DNA from: Strigops habroptila
Taxonomy: Eukaryota > Chordata > Aves > Psittaciformes > Psittacidae
Length of the DNA: 64,000 nt
Direction: 5' to 3'
NCBI RefSeq assembly: GCF_004027225.2
Contig: NC_046360.1
Coordinates: 3,026,001 to 3,090,000 of the forward strand
Shown: in pieces, positions 1-12,843 of the stretch
How positions within the stretch are numbered: position 1 is the stretch's first letter
Layout of the letters: every line of letters begins with the position of its first letter
Position numbers and translations under genes: made by a program
Notes under the pieces: model-generated
The model's database searches: none
Told to the model about the DNA's origin: nothing
What the model saw: the letters and a program-made list of their open reading frames with translations, nothing else

Positions 1-2264
1 GCAGATAGAGAGCATTTATGGAGTGGTGAACAATGTTCTTAGAGTGATACATCTACACAACATTGGGTTTTAATGTGCAGTGGCTCAGAACTCCTTAGTG
101 TTTAGAATAGGTCTGGTTTAGTCGGTAAGCCCAAAGGAAATTTGAGAATCAAATACTTGATTTACCTTTCCACATTTTTTTCAGAAGTTAAAAACAAATG
201 GTGTTAGAATGAGCAAAAATCCTTATTTGTAGTATGTATCCAAAACGTGCAGAGGGATTTGTTGCCACGAGTCCATTTATATATTTCACTCCATGAAGTT
301 TGCATGATCCTAAATGAAAGATTAAATAAGTAAGATTATATTCTAGAAGAATTGATATGAATGTTAATTCTTAGTATTTCTACTGATGCTGATGAAGATT
401 TACAACAATGTTACCTAGGGTAGGAAGACTAGTCCTACATACTGCTAGCTACACTGTTCAGTCTCAATGTCAGCTTCTTTTACCAGCTGGTTTTTACTAT
501 CCCTGGAATCTCCAACTCAGGCTCTGCTGTGAAATATAGATAATGAGGAGACAGAGTATTTGTAATAGATCAGAGAATGATTTACCCATGGGTGTGAGGG
601 CTGCCATCCACCATCCTTCTTGTGTCTTGAAGCAAATCCATCAACTTCACAGTAGCCTGTGCATTCACACACAGAACATGCCAAAGTAAGGCAAGAAAGA
701 AATGCCCACGGGTTTCTTGGATCAGAGGAGAACCAGCAGTCAAGTGTCATCAGGAATACATTCTATTTTAAGGTTAAGACTACTTTTAACAAAAGTAAAG
801 TCAGTGGCAGCCTAATGCTATTTTGGATCCTGATCATTGGACTTTTAAGGATGCAGCATTATTAAATGGTAGATGAGGTCTGAAATAACAAACTAGCTCT
901 GTAGTTCAGCCTCCGCCTTCGTAGGACATGTTTTCTAATCACAACAGTGTTTGTGGTTGCAGTTATTTCTTTCAGCCACACTTGAAGCCTGGTTTTGCAC
1001 TTTCTTTTCCAAGAGTATTGTTGGGGTTTTTGGCAATATTGTAAAAAACTTCAACGTTGGGGTTTTTCCCCTCTTTCTCCATGAGGTAACCTTTTAATTT
1101 GTTATATTTTGGAAGTATTCTCTTCTTAATGGATAATAAACCCAAAATAGATAATGTCATATACTTGGCTGTTATCACAGCATGGCCTTAGACAGCATTT
1201 CTTTTTTTAAAAGTCAGCCTTCTGTTTTCTCAGTGCCTTAAAAAGGAACTGGATTGCACTGTCCTGCATTTTCTAACGTATAAACCAGGAATTTATTCAC
1301 AGAAGGGAATTCTTACGCCATCTTCAAATTCAGGCCTGTTCTACCACCAATAGTTTTTGTAAAGGAATAGAATTCACAGGTGTTGGAGTATTTTTAGTCC
1401 TATGGAGCACTTTATTTGAAATACTTGGGTTTGCAAGTGCGCGGATATTGCTCATAGAAATGTTCGGGGAATGCCCAGTGCTACCTGCAGTACAATTTGA
1501 CATTATTGGATTTCAGCACGTATTTACACTGCTTATCAACACTCATCTAGTTAGCAGAGAATTAAAGGAAGGTTGCTAGGGCTGTGGTTTCCATGGCTGA
1601 TCAGAGTCCCAGGGTAGCATTAAGTCAGGACTGGAAAAGCTGGAGTCAGTACACTGATGTGTACAGTACACTGGTGGAGCTGTGATTTCCAGGTGCAGTG
1701 GGCTCTAAAGCTTGAGCTAGAATGAACATCAACATGTTGAGCCTCTGGACCAACAAAGAGATTATGGAGAAACTGCATGTTGCAGCAGTAGAAAGAAGGT
1801 ACCACAGAGTTGGAATATGATGGTCTGCAACTCTTCAAAGTATTGATGAATTTGGTATCACTTAGTCTTTACTTGCTCCCCTTTAAACTTCTGATAAGTG
1901 GCTGAGTGAAAAGAAATGTTAGTTAATATTGATAAAATGACATGTTACATGTGGTATGTGACAATATCAGTCTTTTTTCCATCTTTACCAATTCACGTGC
2001 ATTTGCTCTCCCTGTACACCAGTTTATTTCATTTTCAGGGCCAACGTCATGCTTCTGCCTTATCATAAAGGCACAGAACTGGAAATGCAAAACCATAGCC
2101 TCTTCCTGGCCAGTGCTTAATGACTCACTGAGGTTTTTGGGTTTGTTTCTCTGTTTTAAAAATGGAACTAGCTGGATTGAAAATCTGGTTTGCAAAGCAT
2201 TTAATTCTTGGAGAAGACAAAGAAATAAAGCTCCATTTCCTTAGTTTTCTGCTCTGTCTTGCAG
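1..2264 (+). other. IFT81: IFT81 intron (3' part)
   Basis: Non-coding sequence upstream of the first exon seen in the window. It ends in a pyrimidine-rich tract and a CAG acceptor at 2262-2264. I see no exon, RNA gene or clear repeat. The reading frames here are short and look random. Confidence 0.8.
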
Positions 2265-2360
2265 ATAAATGAAGTAAATGCACAAATGAATCAGCTTATT
2301 GAGAAAAGAATGATGAAGTATGAGCCAGCTGATAGCAAATTTTCCATGTACCGCCAACAG
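2265..2360 (+). CDS. IFT81: IFT81 exon (about residues 316-347)
   Basis: This 96-bp phase-0 exon encodes 32 residues beginning INEVNAQMNQLIEK and ending MYRQQ. It matches the human IFT81 segment that starts INEINTEINQLIEK. The acceptor is a TCTTGCAG context and the donor is GTAAGA. The peptide is charged and helical, as expected of the IFT74-binding coiled coil. The codon before it lies in an exon outside the window. Confidence 0.93.
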
Positions 2361-4324
2361 GTAAGAAGGAACAAAACATTTGTTAAGCAGAAGCAGTGCA
2401 GCAATTTCAGTCCCTGGTTGTTTTACGTCCTGATTTTTGTCTTTCTTTAGCATAAATCAGTGAGATGCATAATAAGGGAGGATAAAAAGAAAATAAATAG
2501 CTATTGAACATATGTATGTTTAGGGCTGAGTCAGACACTTGCTTTCAGTCATGTTAGTGAGTTTGTATTGACTGCTGTCCTTATGCTGTTAGGTGTTGCC
2601 CTTCAGCTGCATCCCAGGAATTCTGGAAGCATCATTTTGGAGGAGCTATTTTGGGTAAAGCTCCAGCTGTGGCCGGATTCTTAAGAGGCAGCATGTGGGC
2701 TGATGGCTGCAGCCAGCCCTGGAGGCAGGGCTTGCCTTCAGTTATACCCACTGCTCGTGTTAGACCACATGCTATTTTTCCTGTTGCATCTATTAAGAAG
2801 GTATCCTTTGATTTCTTTTTTTTCATCCCGAGGCTATAAAATAGTCTTTCTATAAAATAGGCTGTCTGCTCTAGTCTGAGTAAATTCACAAGTTCTAAAA
2901 AGGATTTATGAACCCTGAGATTTTTCAGAGCTTACACAGAAATGTGGTTTCTTTTCCAGGCAGCCTGTACCACTGCTAATTTTATTGAAGACTTTCATGA
3001 TGATGCTTATGGTGCTGGTTTACAAAATAAAAAGGCTTAAGTAAAATGGATGAGTGGGAGGAAAAAAAATAGTGATAAAATGCATCCTGCAGTTCAGTCC
3101 CATATGCAATATGAAATGCACCATTTTGTTTTGTAAGAGATGCTCTTCCTCCTGAAAGAAAAGCTGCTACATAATGTGCTGGTAGCAGGACCAGGGGGCT
3201 CGGCATGTAATTGTGTTCGGTGGAGGAACCACTGCAGCAGTTGAGGTTGCTGCTGTGAGTTGGAAGCATGTGGTGGTCTTTGCTTTGTTCTGTGAGGGAC
3301 TGGCTTCTGTTTCACACAATGATCGGATATATCGTTCCACAGTTTGTCACTGCAGATACCTCATGAAGCAAAGAGCTGAGATCCTACCCCAGCAGAACTC
3401 TGATAGGTATATTTTTAGACGTAAAGCTGGTCCTTTTCACCTAGTGGGAGAAAGCTGGTGTGTATTTTGCTTCACTTCTGTGTAAGTTTTCCCTTTTGTA
3501 TGAAGAAACCAGATATGCCTCCAAATTCCTGGACGTGCATCGAAATTAACCTGTTGATAAAAATGCATTTTTTTGTCCTGAACTAAAGTACATTTACGTT
3601 CCAAAATCCATCAGCTTCTGGTCAAATCTTAGTACTATGAAATATTGTCTTGTATAAAATATTGGTTTTTAAATGCTCTATCTTCTAGACTCAAAAAAAA
3701 ATAAGAGGAATAATTTGTAATCTGCACTATTTCTGTACTGTATTGCTTTATTCATTGTCTTCCAGCTATTTGCCAAGATTTAGTGGCTCAGATCTGCTGT
3801 TAGGATAACATATTTCTGTAGGTTGGAGTAGGTTGGAGTTATAAAAATCTGTATTATGACATTTGTGAAATCTTGGATAACTTTCCAGTTAAGCCATGTT
3901 GGTGCATCTTGCATATGCACAGAAAGGGACTAAGTAGAAGAAACGGAGCTGCTAAAATGCCTACCTTTTCTTCAATGAAAATGGAAAAAATGAGGTGAAG
4001 AAATGGAAATGTAAAATGTAAAATCTATCAACATGAATCTGTGAAAAAGGGTGTGTTTGGGATCTCGGCCATACTGGAGGAAGTTGGGAGCCTGCAATCA
4101 ACTTCAGAGAAGTTGCGGTTTAACCCACTGTATCTAATGAATAATCAATGCTTTTTTCTCTGCAGTGAGACATGCTCACATTTCTTAATGAAAAACAGTT
4201 TCTGACAGTTAAAATGTGGTTTCAGTGGTGCAGTGCCTGAAATTTAATGGATTACATCTCACTAATGCTGAAAGAAGGCAGTTTTGACTTTACTTGTCCA
4301 TATGCATTTTTAATGATCACGCAG
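2361..4324 (+). other. IFT81: IFT81 intron
   Basis: Intron of 1,964 bp with a GTAAGA donor and GCAG acceptor. The stretch before the acceptor is not strongly pyrimidine-rich. Direct copies of a TATAAAATAG-like word lie around 2830-2860 and a 10-bp tandem duplication around 3822. I see no gene or recognisable mobile element. Confidence 0.75.
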
Positions 4325-4471
4325 GCATCTATAATGTCCCGGAAGAAGGAAGCCAAGGCTGAACAACTTCAGGCTGCTAAGGAAGAGCTGTCCCGCGTTG
4401 AAAAGCAGATGCAGCAGAAGACCAGCCAGGCCCAAGAGTTGGAAGGCTCGGAAGTTCTGAAAGGGGATGAG
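4325..4471 (+). CDS. IFT81: IFT81 exon (about residues 348-396)
   Basis: This 147-bp phase-0 exon encodes 49 residues, starting [16 protein letters not shown] and ending SEVLKGDE, the same length as the human segment. The start (SRKKEAKAE) and end (EVLKGDE) are almost unchanged. The middle ([15 protein letters not shown]) is more diverged, as is usual for coiled-coil spacer sequence. Donor GTATGC, acceptor GCAG. Confidence 0.94.
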
Positions 4472-6484
4472 GTATGCACTGTAATGGGATATAAGGAAGA
4501 GGAAATCTTTGAGAGATGGATCGGTTTTTGTTAACTCACAATTTCCTTTTAACTTTACATTGCAATAACTGCCTCTACAGTATCCTATCCACTTTTATAC
4601 TATCCTGTCAAACTACATGGCCTCAGCATTGCAATGCATTGGCCTCTGGGTGTTTTAATGCTCAAAGTTCAAACTTACCATATTTGAAGACTTGGTTTTT
4701 TGAAGTGCAGATAATACAGGTGCTGTCCAGTGCTTTCAAATGCCTTCCATTACTTATACTGCAGCAGTGCTTGAGTTGCAGCTATTTTCAAACTATTAAT
4801 TTCAGTTCCTCACTCTGTACCTAATACATTGCAAGGTATATGAGGACTTAATGTTGGGCTATCTTAACATTCCAGACTCTGGATCAGAATAACATCAATA
4901 TCACAACAGCCTGATGGCAAATAACTAACTATAAAAGTTAACAAGACTCATTGATTAGGAGTTCAAGTGAAAAATCACATAGATTATTTGATGTGTAATA
5001 AAAATCTGCATTACTATCCATTCTCTATGTGATATATGATCATAAAGCATAATATCAGCAATATCAGAAATGCAGTTAGTCCTGTTTCAAGTTAAATTTT
5101 GCCAGTCCCTCCTGAAGCTCATCTGCAATACAGCCTCTGACTAGCACAGTCAGTGTGGCTCAGGCAAGTCATATTTGAAGCTGTACTTAACAAAGCAGCT
5201 TTTTCTTCTTCAGAGGTTTGCAGGGAATACGGCTGCTGCAGCTGGGAACTGGTTTGTCAGGAAAATGAATTGACTTTCCTGGCGACAGTAATTTTTCTCT
5301 CTTTGGATAAAGCCTGTTAAGTGTACTTCCAGGAAGACTCACTAAAGCAAGAAGTATTTTAGCTGCATCATTCTTTGACTTCATATATCTTCTCAAGCCC
5401 TCATGTATTGCCTTCATTAGCACTGCCATTTATCAGGAGCAACACTCTTTGCTTTCTTTCTCTTTTGTCTATTTCTGTGCTTTTTTTACATACCAGGGAA
5501 CGCCCTTTGTAGCAGGAACTCCCTTCCTAATCCCATAGGACATGCCCGCTCCACAAACATCAGTTTTCTGGAGTCTTAAAGAGTAAAGCAAGCGTGGCAA
5601 TGTGTATGTGTACATCCATACGTAGAGCTTCCTGTGTGACAGGGAATCCATGCATGTTTCACTCATGCCTCTTGTCTTTCTCCTCTTCTGTACAAGATGA
5701 AAACTACAGGTGGAAGTAATGGCACAGACACTGAAAAACTGAGATGTTGATTTCTCTTACCAGGATGCTCTATACACATTCCAATGGTGTTCCAAGCAAT
5801 AATAAGACGACCACTGCATTAGATTCCTCTCCACTACAAGGTTTTGAACCCCATGGGGCATGTTGCTTGAGTCCTTGACAACTTTTTAAGTGAAAAATAA
5901 AGCCAGAAAGCAGACAGTCTGTGTTTCGTGACGTGATGGGAAAGAAGTGTTTAATAGATCAACAAGAATGCATTACCAAGACAGCAGCATATGTTTTACA
6001 TTATCTGCACAGGCACAGATAATGCATGTGCAGAAATAATTTGCGTTGTGCCTGTTCTTGAGGAGGATAACGTACTCTGATCCATAGAAATTCAAGAAGA
6101 ACAGGGCAGGAGGGAAACCTCGTGAGGAGGAACCTCATAAGAGGCTTAATAAGGAAAAATTTAAGTGTCTGACACAAGGAAGAGGCTCAAGACAGAAAAA
6201 AGACCTGTTTTGAACATAACCTGCATTCCTTTTGTTCAAATGTGTTCTGCTTTTGACTTCTTAAATCTTTCGAGTCTTCATTTTTGAGGAGTGAGAAACA
6301 AATGACTGAGCACTTTGGGCAAAACCATCAGCTTTAAAATAAGAAGGGTTTGTCTTTTCATAAGAAGCATTTCCTGGTTTGTAAACTCCTTTCTGCACAT
6401 TGGCCCAAGGACTATACAATCTACTATACAGTCATGTCCTGATCTTGTTTATGGCTTCATTAGGTAAACTGCAGAGGTACTCAC

Positions 6485-6640
6485 GGGCAGCAGTGTAATG
6501 CATTTAGAAGAGTGTTTCCTATGGCTAAAAACCAGGGAAGGATTTGAATTCTTGATTATTTTGATCACCTATTTTTCAAAGGTCGCACTTTCCTCATCTG
6601 GAAAATGGAGATAGTGATATTTAATTATTTTATAAGTGTC
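6485..6640 (+). repeat. MIR-like SINE fragment
   Basis: The segment around 6585-6620 reads like the MIR/CORE-SINE core that describes a splice-free Pol III SINE body (CCTCATCTGGAAAATGGAGA), followed by an AT-rich stretch. The upstream part is more degraded. Identification is by remembered consensus; boundaries are approximate. Confidence 0.45.
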
Positions 6641-9264
6641 TGCTGCCAAAAATGCTGCATAGGACCTTGGTACTGTACTTTTTGTATCTCCTTAAAGTAC
6701 ATTAATTACATTGCAAATGCACATTACAGATACAGTCCTGCTTCAGCCTAGGTTGTGAGAAGACAGGACTGATAAATGAGACAAATAAGTTGGCAGGGAA
6801 GCAAAAGTGAAGTGAACAGGTTCTCTCTCATCAGTTCACCAGACAACCTTTTGCTATAGGTTCATTTCTGGTATGTTATGCCTTTAGATTTGTGTTTTCT
6901 GGTTCAGTGCTTTGTTACTCCAGCTTTGAGCCAATACTGAAGGAAATCTTGATTAATGTAGTGGTGAGTCACTGCTGCAATACACGTGTTTGATGGGGAC
7001 AGAAGGAGGTTGTACATTCAACCTTCACTTTGTACTCTCAGACAACCAAGAGCTTCCTTATGCTTTCTTGTCGCAATCACACACATTTTACACTTAGTTC
7101 TTCCAGTTTCAAAAAGGAAGAAAGAGAGGTTTTTAACAAATAGCTTTGCTGTCTTAAGTTTAAAATGGGCATTTAATCCTGCCATGTTTTACCTATCTGA
7201 ATGCTACAGTTTAATCAAAGAACTATTTTTCTCCCATACCCGTTATTTCTCATCTTCTCTCTGTCTCACTTTGCCGTATCCTCTTACATCATGGCACTCA
7301 CAAGACTTGGCAATCAAAGAAACGGTGCCTTCCCAGCTTGTGCTCCCATACCAGTATTTGGATCTCCACTTGAGGTCTTCTTAGCACTTCATTCACCAAA
7401 AGGTCAATCCTGGCTCGTGTTTTCTGGTGCTGGTGTTCTCCTTTATTCTGTAATTGTAAAAAGGAATGTTACAGCATTTGAGAGGCTGTACACCTAGATA
7501 GAACTTAGAGGAAACAGCAGGGAACAACCAATTCATTTACATCAAACACAAAAAAAGCAGGAATAAATTGTCTGTTTCAGGGATTACAGAATCTTTTTAA
7601 GCACTTCAAACAAAGCACAATGAGCATGGGGTAGAGTTGGCAGGTTCCTCACTGCAGCTGTCAGATCCTGAAAATTAGGGAATCAAATGTTGACACTTAG
7701 AAGGCTAGATGGTTCAATTACAAGTGATCCTAGGTAAAGCTGGGGTATTTTTAGCTCTTTACACAATGCATTGTGCTTTTCAGAGCTCAGCATAGGGCCC
7801 CAAGGACCTAGACTTTCCCAAGGCATCAGAACAGCAGTGCCACCGCGGTGCTTCGCTACAGTAGTTGAAATGAATATGCTTTTGAGAGTGCAGCATGGAA
7901 AATCCTATCAGGTTGTTAAGATATGTGAGGTTTGCACATTCATTTACATAAGGAGTTTAATTTTTTCATCCGTGCCTACCTGCCTCCTGGTAAAGCAATC
8001 TAAAAAGGGTTTCACTTTGCAAACAGAGAAAACAGGCGGTCTTGGACCATAGATCTTGTCACTGTGCCTCTCAAACTGTCAGGTCTGTTTGAATCCACCT
8101 GAAAGAGTTACCAGGCTCCAAATTAGGTGGGTGGGTTTTTAAGAAAGTAGCTATAAAAGAGCTCTCACCTTGAATGTTAAGCACTTTAAGCCAGGAGCCA
8201 GGGCATGTTATCCTATCCATTTGCTATCTTCCTCTTTTCACGAAAGTTCTAGGTCCAGTAATATTCCTGTTTATCAAAGGCTCCTTCCACATGAAAATAG
8301 GAGAGTAGCTGGTAATCAGGGTATGAGAACAACAGTGGCAAATCTGTAGGGTTCTTAGGGAAGCCAGAAGCTTTTTGCTGTAAGAAGTTAACCATCATTT
8401 AAGCCAAATGTATGCAGTGATTCAGACGAATCTGTACTGAACTGGATGCTCGTTCAGCACCCACTGGCATGAATAAATCATCCATTTTCTTGAGCTGTGC
8501 ATTTCAGTGATAACTAAGAATGGGTTTTCATTATAAAGGTTCTGATTGATCCAAATTATTAGTAATGGCTACTTTAATATTTCTTTCCTGTCTAGAAGCA
8601 AGCTCTCCTAGGAGAGATACCCTACTTACTGCTAATGAAGAATTTTCCTGATTGATCTGCCCAATGAGCAGGCTGTGGGATACTTTCATTTTAATAAATT
8701 GAGATAATACTGCTCCTATCTTTATCTTCTAGAAGTTTGTCCTCCTATGTAGGAGTTATTAGCTATAGCCAACAGTTGCTTAAATTTAGAGCCTCTTAGG
8801 AAAAAATGCTGAAAATCTGTTATGATCAGGAACTTTTCCTGCCTGAATTTGAATCCTTTGGACACTCTGTACCCCCTTAATTGGTCTAGTTAGAAAATTA
8901 AAACATCTGTTCCTCAAGTCTTAATAAAAATAGAGATAGTCAGCTAAGATCTGCTGCAGTTACTGGGCTTATGCAAGTAATTTTATTAGCAAAACTTTAT
9001 TTGGAACCTTGTTTGGATTATGTATTTCAGAAAGATTGGGGTTTTTTTAGTAATACTTTCTGTAGGACTTCTGTATGAAGAATATTTTGATTACTATAAC
9101 ACAAATCGATACAGTGATCCAGAAAATACTGTTTTCTCGCAAGTAAAGGATTAATCTGGGATTTGTTCTTTTCTGAAAACAAGCTTATCCATTTTCTCCT
9201 TTAAGGATAATCTTGGAATAAGAACCATGTGACAACTTCACAGGGGCAAACGTTAGTTTTAAGG

Positions 9265-9370
9265 AGACAAAATGATGGGCTTATAGTGAAGGCATAAGAC
9301 CAGGCATTAGAGGAGCTGGGCTTTGATCCCAGTTCAGCAACGCACTGAAGCATGTGGTTGACATGCTTAT
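9265..9370 (+). repeat. Ancient interspersed repeat fragment (MIR-like or archosaur repeat)
   Basis: The part around 9300-9340 resembles the 5' MIR motif for a gagcc/ctggg...tcccagttc region. It is followed by a GCACTGAAGCATGTGGTTGA word like one that recurs in bird and turtle interspersed repeats. The family is not certain and the limits are approximate. Confidence 0.35.
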
Positions 9371-12349
9371 GTTTGTTCCTGGGGTAACCTGCTGTATGGT
9401 CCCAGAGAAGCTATTTCAATAGCTGTGGTTCCATCTTGTTGTATTTAGAATTGTCATAAAACTTAATGACTTCACAACAGTGTGATAAGACTTCATCTGG
9501 TGACAGCAATCTCTTTCAGGTTGTAATAAGCGGAGAAGCACAAAGCACTAGTGCTGCTGGATCCTTTAGATAACAACGGAACATAATACAGGGATGCGAG
9601 ATACCTGCACGCTGCAGGGCATTGTAGGAGACACCAAAGCCCTGTTTTCATTCACTCCGTTTCATAATCTAGATTCCACACTTGTTCTGTTTCAGTCACC
9701 CATAAAAATAGCCAAGTGAAAAAGCATAATCCTTCCTTGCTTTCATTTGGATAGTTTTTCCATCTCGAGGGCTCTGACCTGACTAGCAAACATGGGGCTC
9801 CAGCCTCATTTACACTAACTGCTAACTCGGTGCCAGCATTTGGTTCTTTTCCAGTCATGTAATCTTTGAAGCTTAAATAACTATTTGTATTAAGTTGCTT
9901 GAGAAAGAAAAGCTTTCTATGACATGGCCTTGAATGGTGCCTCACTGCAGGCACTGGCCGATCCCTGGGAATTCTGTAGGTTGAGCCTGCTGAGTATCTA
10001 CGCAGGAAGAAGTTGACCTGGTCTATGGGAAAATGCCGCTGCTGCTGGAAAACAGATTCCTTTTGGTTAACTGTAAAGTGATATGGCTGAACAGTGTTAT
10101 TCTTTTGGGAACTATGCAAATTATTTCAAAGACCTTTTGCCACAGCAAAGTACAGTGTTTTATAGCACTTTAGGGGCTTGATTTTTCATTTACATATAGA
10201 TGGGAGCAGGAAATATATAAAGCTGCAGAAGTAATGCTTACGCAGATGAAAGCACTGATATTTTAGAAGAAGCTTCTGTTTATTTTTTTGGAAACCTATG
10301 GAATGATTCTCAGCTTTTAGGCTGAAGAAACCCAATTTTGCCATAAGATCCCTACAGGCTGCTGATTTAAATGGAGTCAAATCCAATAACTCCAGCTCTG
10401 ATTTTTGCCCTTGATCTAAAGAAGCCTTCACTTAGCGAGATTTTGAGGGGCTGAACTGTGCTGCCTTTGGAGGAGGTGGAGACTACAGATATTATCGTTG
10501 TTTATACCTTGTTTTGTCTCGTTTGCTGCAATAAAAGCTATGTGAGAGGTTGAGTTTGCTGTTGAAAAGCCAGAGATTGTGCTGAAAGATAGACAGCATC
10601 CTCTAAATGAATAGGTTTTGCTTGTCAATGTGAGCAACTTGTAGTTCATTTTGGATGAAATTTTAATGATATAGTCCTAACTTAATCAACTAATAATAGA
10701 ACATTGGTAGAATCAGTTCTTTAATCAACAAAATCTTTTGACTTCCATTGTAAAATACATTATGCTTTGAATATTGAATATGCAAATACTCAACCTCCCA
10801 CTCGAGCTATTTTCAAGACCTTAAAAGTAGCTATAGAAGTGAAGAGAATAATAGTTGGCTTTTCATCCTGGGCTAAACCAACAGAAAACCATTGAGATTT
10901 GATAGCTGAATGTGGTCACGTATTAAGTAAGTTTAATCTTTTACATCATTCTTTACTATATTCCACTGGTCAAATGAAATATCTCAGGAACTACTCAATC
11001 AAGACTGTGCTTCACTTGATTTTTCCTCAGCTAGTTGGAGAGGTTGTATTTATACTTTTGGACTCTCTTGAAAATCACAGAAACCTTGGTATTGTCTGAG
11101 CAATTAAAAAAAAAAAGCCTTTTGTATTAACTAAAAGGATATGAAACAGAATTGCTGTGAAAAAGAATTAATTCTGGTAATACTTTATTCAGGGTGCCAA
11201 TAATCTAACAAAGGCAGGCTGACAGTAAGAGGGCTGCCTCCGCTGTGCAGTGCTGTGGCTTAGGTGACCTTGTCTACCCTTGTCCTAGGTAGTACACACA
11301 ATGTAAACCGGTGTTCCAAAGCCACGCATAGTCCAATCTGCATAGAGCACATTGAGTAATTTGTGGGTTTGTTCTTTCACCAAAAACGTTTATAGCTTTT
11401 GGCTTTAAAAATAGTTCTGGAGCATAGCAAGAGAGAAGCAGCTTTGGCCTAGATATCGCACAGGATGGCAGATGAACAGGGTTGATTTCATTTTGGGCAT
11501 TGTGCCCAGGACACTTTTTATAGAACATACAGTTACTCTGGGGGTTCTTAGGCTGTGGTCACACCAGTTTTTTGGATTTAGTCTTTGGAAAGGAGAGGTA
11601 TAATTCTGCAAAAAGAAAAATTAATGTAAATTTCAAACGCAAAGTTCCTTTATGTTTGACTTTTAAACTTGTATCAGTGGTAGTGGGAGTCCTGTTTTCT
11701 CCATGGGGCTGCCTGTTCTATGCTCACACTGCACACATGGAACCCCTCCTCATCGAGGAACATTCTGAAGCCTGTTCTTACATCATTTACTTTAATAAAT
11801 TTATTTACTTTCCATCTCTGGATCTGGATCTAAAACAATTTTTAGTTGTGACTATCATTTGTCTCGTAGCTCTCATGTAAACTAGAAGAGCTAGGCCTGT
11901 TTGACAGATGGAAAACATTAAGGCAAAGAAAAATAGTGCATATTTGTTTCAACGCCTGATACTTCATCTGCGTTAGAACTGGAGCACGCACAGATTCAGG
12001 TGTAAGTTACCTACGGTGTTGATCTGTGAGGCTATTTTACTTAGTCTTTAATAAAACTCTAAATTCTCCATTACTCTAGCTTTTGAGTGAAATAGATGGT
12101 GCATTTCACTGCTTCTGTGCAAGGACTCTGCTCTTCTCCTGTTCTTAAAAACTCAGCCAATCATACCATTTAGGTCTGCAAGAGTCAAGGAAAGAGAACG
12201 ACAGATTCTAACTATTGAGAACTACCACTTAAAGATTTTCCTTTCCCAGGCCCTTTTCCAATTTTTCTGCACTTTCTTATCATGTTTCTTGGTTTGCAGA
12301 GCTCTTTGGGGCTGTGCACTGCTCATCTGGTGCATTGGTACAAGTGCAA

Positions 12350-12600
12350 ATTACTATTACATTAACTTTATTATCTGTGATTCTCACAACGTTCTACAAA
12401 GAGTAATTACTTTTCCAACTGTCAAACGGTGATGAGCGGAACGGAGGGATCTTGCTATTGCAAATGGGTGAGCTGGGACACAGAAAGCAGTAGAGCTGGT
12501 TTCGTTCATCTCCCTCAGTGACCAAATGCAGAGCTGAAAATAAATGGACCCTGGGAATCCTGAATTCCAGTCTCTGTTCTAAACACTTCACTATGCAGTC
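12350..12600 (-). repeat. MIR-like SINE, nearly full length
   Basis: Read on the minus strand this follows the MIR/CORE-SINE layout over about 250 bp. On the + strand the matching landmarks, in order, are TTAACTTTATTATCTGTGAT plus TCTCACAACG, then a GAGCTGGGACACAGAAAG stretch, then GCAGAGCTGA, and finally a TCCAGTCTCTGTTCTAAACA end. It lies just upstream of the IFT81 exon at 12694, in antisense orientation. Such copies predate the bird/mammal split or belong to a related sauropsid family. Confidence 0.55.
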
Positions 12601-12693
12601 CAGATAGGATAATTCTATTTTATATAGCAGCACTCTGCGATAAGGCTCTGTTTTGCTTTAAGTCAAATGATATTTCTGTCTCTCTCTTCCCAG

Positions 12694-12843
12694 TTGAAAC
12701 AGTATGTTAATAAGCTCCGGAGCAAGAGCACGTTTTATAAGAAGAAGCGACTGGAAGTAGCAGAAATTACAGCTGAGTATGGCATCCTCCAGAGGACAGA
12801 AGAACTTCTCAAACAGCGCCACGAGGCTATTCAGCAGCAGTTG
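12694..12843 (+). CDS. IFT81: IFT81 exon (about residues 397-446)
   Basis: This 150-bp phase-0 exon encodes 50 residues starting [18 protein letters not shown] and ending RHEAIQQQL. The conserved blocks [10 protein letters not shown] and [14 protein letters not shown] match human IFT81. The acceptor has a long pyrimidine tract (TCTCTCTCTTCCCAG); the donor is GTAATA, a weaker site. Basic and heptad-rich, consistent with the coiled coil. Confidence 0.94.

Larger units (their letters stand above)
4472..12693 (+). other. IFT81: IFT81 intron (8.2 kb)
   Basis: The longest complete intron in the window. It contains three candidate ancient SINE or other repeat fragments (about 6485-6640, 9265-9370 and 12350-12600). 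The rest is unassigned AT-rich sequence. A 155-codon minus-strand frame at 9652-10119 has no recognisable domain and is treated as chance. Confidence 0.75.

Noticed and set aside
9652..10119. Minus-strand open frame of 155 codons in an IFT81 intron
   Set aside because: No recognisable domain or composition of a real protein, antisense inside a long intron. About one frame of this length is expected by chance in 64 kb of AT-rich DNA.
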